Positions 60,446 through 64,000 of a DNA stretch of 64,000 nt are shown here, in pieces; position 1 is the stretch's first letter, and each line of letters opens with the position of its first letter. Source of the DNA: CAIRDP01 sp037138335 (GTDB lineage: Bacteria; Bacteroidota; Bacteroidia; Bacteroidales; FEN-979); NCBI GenBank assembly GCA_037138335.1, contig JBAXIO010000012.1, positions 68,262 through 132,261 of the forward strand, given 5' to 3'. The notes under the pieces were generated by a model. That model saw only the letters and a list, made by a program, of their open reading frames with translations. It did no database searches and was not told where the DNA came from. A program made the translations under genes and the position numbers.

Positions 60446-60463
60446 CAAAAGTAAATATATTTG
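60446..60463. promoter_or_regulatory. Back-to-back -7 elements for the S9 peptidase and the sensor kinase
   Basis: Minus strand TACTTTTG (60446-60453), 26 nt before the peptidase ATG; plus strand TATATTTG (60456-60463), 71 nt before the kinase GTG. They are separated by 2 nt, so RNA polymerase cannot use both at once. TTG partners are not at ideal spacing for either. Confidence 0.45.
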
Positions 60464-60533
60464 TTTTCCAATTCATTATATCCTCTGGAAAAAATAAAAT
60501 GGGTTTTCGGCCGTTATAAATAAAAAGCAAATA

Positions 60534-62054
60534 GTGGATATTTATCTTAGAAAACGACGCTGGAAGCTTATCCTTTTTACGATTGCAATAGTTATCGTGG
60601 CGGCCTCATTGTATTATACCAACATCCTGGTGAACGAGATCCGCAAAGACGAGCGTAAAAACGTTGCGATCTGGGCCGATGCCATCCACCATAAAGCTGA
60701 TCTTGTTAATGTTACAAATAAACTTTTTGAACAGATCAAGGATGAGGAAAGACGAAGGGTCGTTACTCTTGCCGAGGCCCAGAGAAGGATCATCATGGCG
60801 ACTTCCAGTGAAGACCTGAATTTTTTTCTTGGTATCATCTCTAATAATACTACTATCCCGGTCATCCAGACCGATGATAACGGAATCATAGTCAGTTCCC
60901 GAAATATCAGGCAGGGAAAAGATTCCCTGATCGGTCTTGAGGGGAAAAAACTTGACGGGAAACTTCTTAAGGATTTCAGCAAATACGCTCCTATCATTGT
61001 AAATTATTACAAGGAAAAAAAGATCTACCTGTATTACAGGGATTCAAACATTTTCACTGAACTTAAAAAGGTCATTGACGAACTGATCGACTCTTTCTTT
61101 TCTGAAGTTGTGCTGAATTCTGCTTCAGTCCCCGTTATCGTTACCGACAGCACGGGAAAAAACTGGACCAGTTACGGCAATATTCCAAAGAAAAAAATGG
61201 AAGACCCGCGTTTTGTTGAAAAAACGCTTAATTCCATGGCTTCTGAAAATCCGCCCATTGTTGTAAACCTGGCCAATACCGGTGTCCATTTAATTTATTT
61301 TGAAGACTCCTTCCTCCTGAAACAACTGCAATACTATCCCTATGTTCAGCTTGCAGCGATTGCTCTTTTCCTTTTCATTGCCTACCTGCTTTTCAGTTAT
61401 GCCAGGAAGTCTGAACAGAACCAGGTTTGGGTAGGGATGGCCAAGGAAACAGCTCACCAGCTGGGAACTCCGCTTTCATCAATGGTTGCATGGATTGAGC
61501 TGCTAAAATTAAAAGGTCTCGATAATGAAACCGTTATTGAAATCGAAAAAGACGTGCAACGGTTGGAAACCATTACCGACCGGTTTTCGAAGATAGGATC
61601 TGCAGCCAAACTTGAAAAACTGAATATAGTCCAGGTTGTTCATCAGGCTGTGGGATATATCAGTACAAGAACATCCCAGAAAGTGAAGTTTGAGGTCAGC
61701 CCTCCGCCTGTGAAAGTTATTGAAGTCCCCCTGAATCTTCATCTTTTTGAATGGGTCATTGAGAACCTCTGCAAGAATGCGGTGGATGCCATGGAAGGGA
61801 GCGGACTTATCAATGTTGAAATAACCGACGATGTTGACCATATCCATATCGACATCAGCGATACCGGCAAGGGAATTCCCAAATCCAGGTTTAAAACCAT
61901 CTTTCATCCGGGCTTTACAAGTAAGTCAAGGGGATGGGGGCTGGGGCTCACATTGTCAAAAAGGATTATCGAAAACTACCATACCGGCAAGATCTTTGTC
62001 AAATCATCCACCCTCGGAAAAGGAACCACTTTCCGTATCATCCTGAAAAAATAG
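60534..62054 (+). CDS. Membrane sensor histidine kinase
   Basis: The 506-residue kinase starts at the GTG at 60534. The N-terminal helix (LILFTIAIVIVAASLYYTNI), a periplasmic sensor region of about 240 residues, a second helix (LAAIALFLFIAYLLFSYARK, about 265-290) and a cytoplasmic kinase core are present. The phospho-acceptor is His308 in KETAHQLGTPLSSMVAWIEL. ATPase boxes are ENLCKNAVDAMEG (N), ISDTGKGIPKSRF (G1) and GWGLGLTLSKRIIE (G2). No response regulator is adjacent, so it is an orphan kinase. It marks the right-hand end of the normal-composition chromosome. Confidence 0.92.
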   Translation: MDIYLRKRRWKLILFTIAIVIVAASLYYTNILVNEIRKDERKNVAIWADAIHHKADLVNVTNKLFEQIKDEERRRVVTLAEAQRRIIMATSSEDLNFFLGIISNNTTIPVIQTDDNGIIVSSRNIRQGKDSLIGLEGKKLDGKLLKDFSKYAPIIVNYYKEKKIYLYYRDSNIFTELKKVIDELIDSFFSEVVLNSASVPVIVTDSTGKNWTSYGNIPKKKMEDPRFVEKTLNSMASENPPIVVNLANTGVHLIYFEDSFLLKQLQYYPYVQLAAIALFLFIAYLLFSYARKSEQNQVWVGMAKETAHQLGTPLSSMVAWIELLKLKGLDNETVIEIEKDVQRLETITDRFSKIGSAAKLEKLNIVQVVHQAVGYISTRTSQKVKFEVSPPPVKVIEVPLNLHLFEWVIENLCKNAVDAMEGSGLINVEITDDVDHIHIDISDTGKGIPKSRFKTIFHPGFTSKSRGWGLGLTLSKRIIENYHTGKIFVKSSTLGKGTTFRIILKK

Positions 62055-62132
62055 CATTGTTGATTTTCAATATCTTATAATATGTTGTTTATTATATGTA
62101 TTTGATTTACAATAATTTATAGTTGTATGATG

Positions 62133-62206
62133 TTTGGACGATTTTAGACGATTGAACTTTTCAAGATGATAAAGTTGAAACTCTTTGACGATTTTAAGAC
62201 GAAATT
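62133..62206. repeat. Direct repeats GACGATTTTAGACGA near the recombinase
   Basis: TTTGGACGATTTTAGACGA (62133-62151) and TTTGACGATTTTAAGACGA (62184-62202) differ only by single-base shifts; a third partial copy, TTTTGACGACCTGAC, starts at 62230. They lie between the sensor kinase stop and the recombinase operon, at the point where the sequence becomes AT-rich. They could be recombination (res/att-type) sites or element-end repeats. Confidence 0.45.
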
Positions 62207-62221
62207 CCATCCAGAAATGTT

Positions 62222-62422
62222 TTAGATTGTTTTGACGACCTGACAGGATCTGTTAATGATTACAACCTTCCCACTTGAGAGATGAACTAAAACGCTCTCT
62301 TTCTCTTCCTCAAACCAATCTGCTCTAACCGCATCGCCTTTTGTGTAATAGGTTCTTACTCTTTGAGCACTCATATTATATAATTCCACTTTGCCCTTGA
62401 CTACCTTCAATAAACCTTTCAT
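62222..62422 (-). CDS. Small protein of unknown function, coupled to the recombinase
   Basis: The 66-residue basic protein consists mainly of short beta strands (GLLKVVKGKVELYNMSAQRV, ESVLVHLSSGKVVIINRSCQ), possibly an SH3-like barrel. It has no signal or membrane segment. Its start overlaps the recombinase stop by four bases (ATGA), so it is the second gene of that transcript. A role as an accessory DNA-binding protein is possible but not supported by any motif. Confidence 0.5.
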   Translation of the reverse strand: MKGLLKVVKGKVELYNMSAQRVRTYYTKGDAVRADWFEEEKESVLVHLSSGKVVIINRSCQVVKTI

Positions 62423-63036
62423 AATTGACCCCCAATATCATTTTGTAAATACTTGATTTTGTTTATTGTAGAATAGGAACAACCAACTATCTTGCTGATT
62501 TCATTATACTTATATCCTTTAGTAATATAATGGAGGATTTTTTGACTGCTGGCTTTCCTTAGGAACTTCTCTTTTGTTTCTTGCGTTCCCACTTTTCTTC
62601 CTCTGTATAGTCCCTTTTCTTTCGCAATCTCAATACCCTCTCTTTGTCTTTCAAGTATCATTTTTCTCTCAAAATTCGCCATTATTGACAAAATTGAGAT
62701 AATCATTTGTGAGACTTCATCTTGTGAACCGTCACTCCTGAAATTCGTTAGATTTGGATTTCTACAAACTACTTTTATTCCTAATTCTGTGAGTTCTTGC
62801 CAGGTTTTCAGAACATCAATTGTGCTTCTGCCTAATCTATCTATTGAGTGGATCTCTAAATGTGTCAATTTCCCGCTATCTATGAGTTCTTTAATTTGAG
62901 AACCCTTTGGACGAGTAAAAAACTCAATACTCCCAGAGCAAGTGTCCGTGAAAACATAATCAAATCCATTTAGGTCCTGTAATTGTCTTTCAGAGTTCTG
63001 CTCTTCAGTTGATACTCTTGAATAATAAACTTTCAT
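62419..63036 (-). CDS. Serine recombinase (resolvase/invertase family)
   Basis: The 205-residue recombinase has the catalytic Ser9 in VYYSRVSTEEQNSERQ, the helix with catalytic arginines in HSIDRLGRSTIDVLKTWQEL, and the conserved ILSIMANFERKMILERQREG then IEIAKEKGLYRGRKVG leading to a C-terminal helix-turn-helix (YNEISKIVGCSYSTINKIKY). It is the short resolvase/invertase type, not a large integrase. AT-rich codons set it apart from the genes to the left. It probably belongs to a mobile element or plasmid-like segment and acts at nearby sites. Confidence 0.93.
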   Translation of the reverse strand: MKVYYSRVSTEEQNSERQLQDLNGFDYVFTDTCSGSIEFFTRPKGSQIKELIDSGKLTHLEIHSIDRLGRSTIDVLKTWQELTELGIKVVCRNPNLTNFRSDGSQDEVSQMIISILSIMANFERKMILERQREGIEIAKEKGLYRGRKVGTQETKEKFLRKASSQKILHYITKGYKYNEISKIVGCSYSTINKIKYLQNDIGGQL

Positions 63037-63151
63037 AACGATACTATTTATAGGTGGTGTAATTATGATGCTAATATAGTATCTTTTCCCGTATAAACCA
63101 AGGAATTTTTAATCTTTTTTTGATACTTGTTGAAGTATAGTCTAAATGAGT

Positions 63152-63174
63152 ATTATTGAGAAAACCTCAATAAT
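63152..63174. repeat. Inverted repeat upstream of the recombinase
   Basis: ATTATTGAG (63152-63160), 5-nt loop, CTCAATAAT (63166-63174). It lies in the 233-nt gap between the recombinase start and the next gene. A smaller inverted pair, ATACTT-N4-AAGTAT, is at 63123-63138. They may be regulatory or recombination sites. No gene was found in the gap. Confidence 0.4.
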
Positions 63175-63269
63175 GATATTATTGAAGATTTATTGGTTCT
63201 CACGAATTTAGACACGAAGATGTGGCCACATCTAATTTTCAGTTTCCGGGCAAGAATTCTCTTTAGTAA

Positions 63270-63533
63270 TTATAGGTTATATTTTTTAGTGTCTTGTATC
63301 ATTTCAAACTCATCTTCAATACTCTTATCGATACCATCAAGTTCAGATTTAACATATTCTGTGTCAATATTATTATAAGTCAAATCCTTGTCCTGAATAT
63401 ATTCATCAACAGCCTCTAAAATATTATCATATTCATACTCTTCTGTCTTCAACCAATTCATAAAAGCCTCAACATCAATAGTATAAAGCAAATAAGTTTT
63501 CTCCTCTTTTTGTAAATAAAATTCTTTTGCCAT
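63270..63533 (-). CDS. Small acidic protein of unknown function
   Basis: The 87-residue protein is strongly acidic (for example TEEYEYDNILEAVDEYIQDK and DGIDKSIEDEFEMIQDTK), mostly helical, without cysteines, signal or membrane segment. A clear ribosome-binding site (AAGGAG, 8 nt before the ATG) is present, which is unusual in this genome and fits an origin outside the core chromosome. High negative charge is seen in DNA mimics and phage or plasmid accessory proteins, but this is only a suggestion. Confidence 0.5.
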   Translation of the reverse strand: MAKEFYLQKEEKTYLLYTIDVEAFMNWLKTEEYEYDNILEAVDEYIQDKDLTYNNIDTEYVKSELDGIDKSIEDEFEMIQDTKKYNL

Positions 63534-63586
63534 ATTGTTTCTCCTTTTTATTTTGTTTCAATTGTCATTGGGATTATTGGTATTAA

Positions 63587-63618
63587 TATGAAAGAAAGTG
63601 AATTCACTTTCTTTCATA
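63587..63618. repeat. Perfect 32-bp palindrome
   Basis: Arms TATGAAAGAAAGTGAA (63587-63602) and TTCACTTTCTTTCATA (63603-63618) are perfectly complementary with no loop. It lies 15 nt after the stop of the minus-strand gene at 63633. It could be a terminator stem, although no T-run follows, or a protein-binding or origin-type site. Confidence 0.6.
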
Positions 63619-63632
63619 CTTATACTCATCAG

Positions 63633-63998
63633 TTATTTCTTTACTCTCTTTGAATAATGGATTTCAAGAATATCTGTAGGAAGATTGTGCTTTTTCAGCA
63701 ACTCATAGCAAAGATTGTGAAGAGAGTTTGTAGAGCCTTTCGTATCAATGTAGTAATCTGTATTACCATCCAAGAGAGGCAGAATATCACTCATTTTTTT
63801 CTTGTTCGGATGATACATTGAGTTATTTATCAAACATCTTGTAGTGTTAGGATTTGCTTTGTATGGTAAATCAAAGAGCAAGTTGATTTTGGTTTTACAA
63901 ACGAGGTAGTTAAGAACGATTTTCAGTAAGTATCTGTTTGCTCTGTGGATAAACCAGTTCATTTGACCAGTCTCTGCCGATCCAAATTGACCACCCAT
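63633..63998 (-). CDS. Unrecognised gene at the window edge, possibly partial
   Basis: At least 121 residues. The frame is open to the window edge, so the ATG at 63998 may be internal. An ATG 12 codons later (MNWFIHRANRYLLKIVLNYL) is also possible. The protein is basic, with a hydrophobic N-terminal part (IVLNYLVCKTKINLLFDLPY) and the C-terminal LLDGNTDYYIDTKGSTNSLH then NLCYELLKKHNLPTDILEI. No family was recognised. Low GC and the recombinase nearby suggest it is element cargo. Confidence 0.45.
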   Translation of the reverse strand: MGGQFGSAETGQMNWFIHRANRYLLKIVLNYLVCKTKINLLFDLPYKANPNTTRCLINNSMYHPNKKKMSDILPLLDGNTDYYIDTKGSTNSLHNLCYELLKKHNLPTDILEIHYSKRVKK

Positions 63999-64000
63999 TT

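Overview
The window comes from a Bacteroidetes genome, most likely an uncultured anaerobe of the Bacteroidales type. Family-level placement is not possible from the sequence alone. Supporting signs are the Bacteroidetes promoter form (TTG, 19-20 nt, TAnnTTTG) in front of many genes, FISUMP-domain lipoproteins, a propeller-type sensor kinase, the ExbB-ExbD-ExbD-TonB-TPR-PstS cluster, an N-terminally extended AtpB, an 11-subunit complex I, and a SprT-like gene next to manC. No rRNA, tRNA or CRISPR array was seen. Apart from the last 2 kb the window is gene-dense chromosomal sequence.

Layout. 1-8976: the tail of a membrane protein, a secreted unknown protein, a sensor kinase/response regulator pair, then FISUMP lipoprotein, OmpA-like protein, FISUMP lipoprotein. 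9085-15932 (minus): one operon hdrC-hdrB-hdrA-flxD-flxC-flxB-flxA, an electron-bifurcating NADH dehydrogenase/heterodisulfide-reductase-like complex. 16075-23100 (minus): an acyltransferase, then TonB, ExbD, ExbD, ExbB, a TPR protein and a PstS-like lipoprotein. 23231-33936 (minus): two small unknown genes, then nuoA-B-C-D-H-I-J-K-L-M-N with no nuoE, nuoF or nuoG. 34115-36463: ppnP, a cyclase-family protein, a DUF3109 protein and ferritin. 36560-42122 (minus): a lipoprotein and atpB-E-F-H-A-G; atpD and atpC are not present. 42346-48995: TolC, HlyD-type adaptor, TsaB, IspG, a lipid kinase and a beta-barrel. 49011-54326: O-antigen-ligase-like protein, polysaccharide deacetylase, glycosyltransferase, omega-amidase-like hydrolase and Pgk. 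54340-60419: CvpA, MlaF, MlaE, a small lipoprotein, a SprT-like protein, ManC and an S9 peptidase. 60534-62054: a sensor kinase. 62055-64000: AT-rich, with a serine recombinase and unrecognised genes, probably a mobile element that runs off the right edge.

How the genes fit together. Hdr-Flx can couple NADH to ferredoxin and a thiol/disulfide pair. Complex I without its NADH-input module is expected to take electrons from a low-potential carrier such as ferredoxin and pump ions. The F1Fo synthase, with a c-subunit of proton type, would use the gradient. The hdr-flx and nuo operons both carry a near-palindromic TGTTAA-N4-TTAACA site just downstream of a TAnnTTTG element. This resembles the operator of the NADH-sensing repressor Rex and suggests common redox control. 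This shared operator is the most interesting inference in the window.

A second unexplained signal is a set of short, low-complexity, partly repetitive sequences that directly abut the stop codons of at least seven minus-strand genes. A related-looking intergenic stretch after tsaB carries five TCGCTC hexamers spaced 37, 42, 37 and 37 nt.
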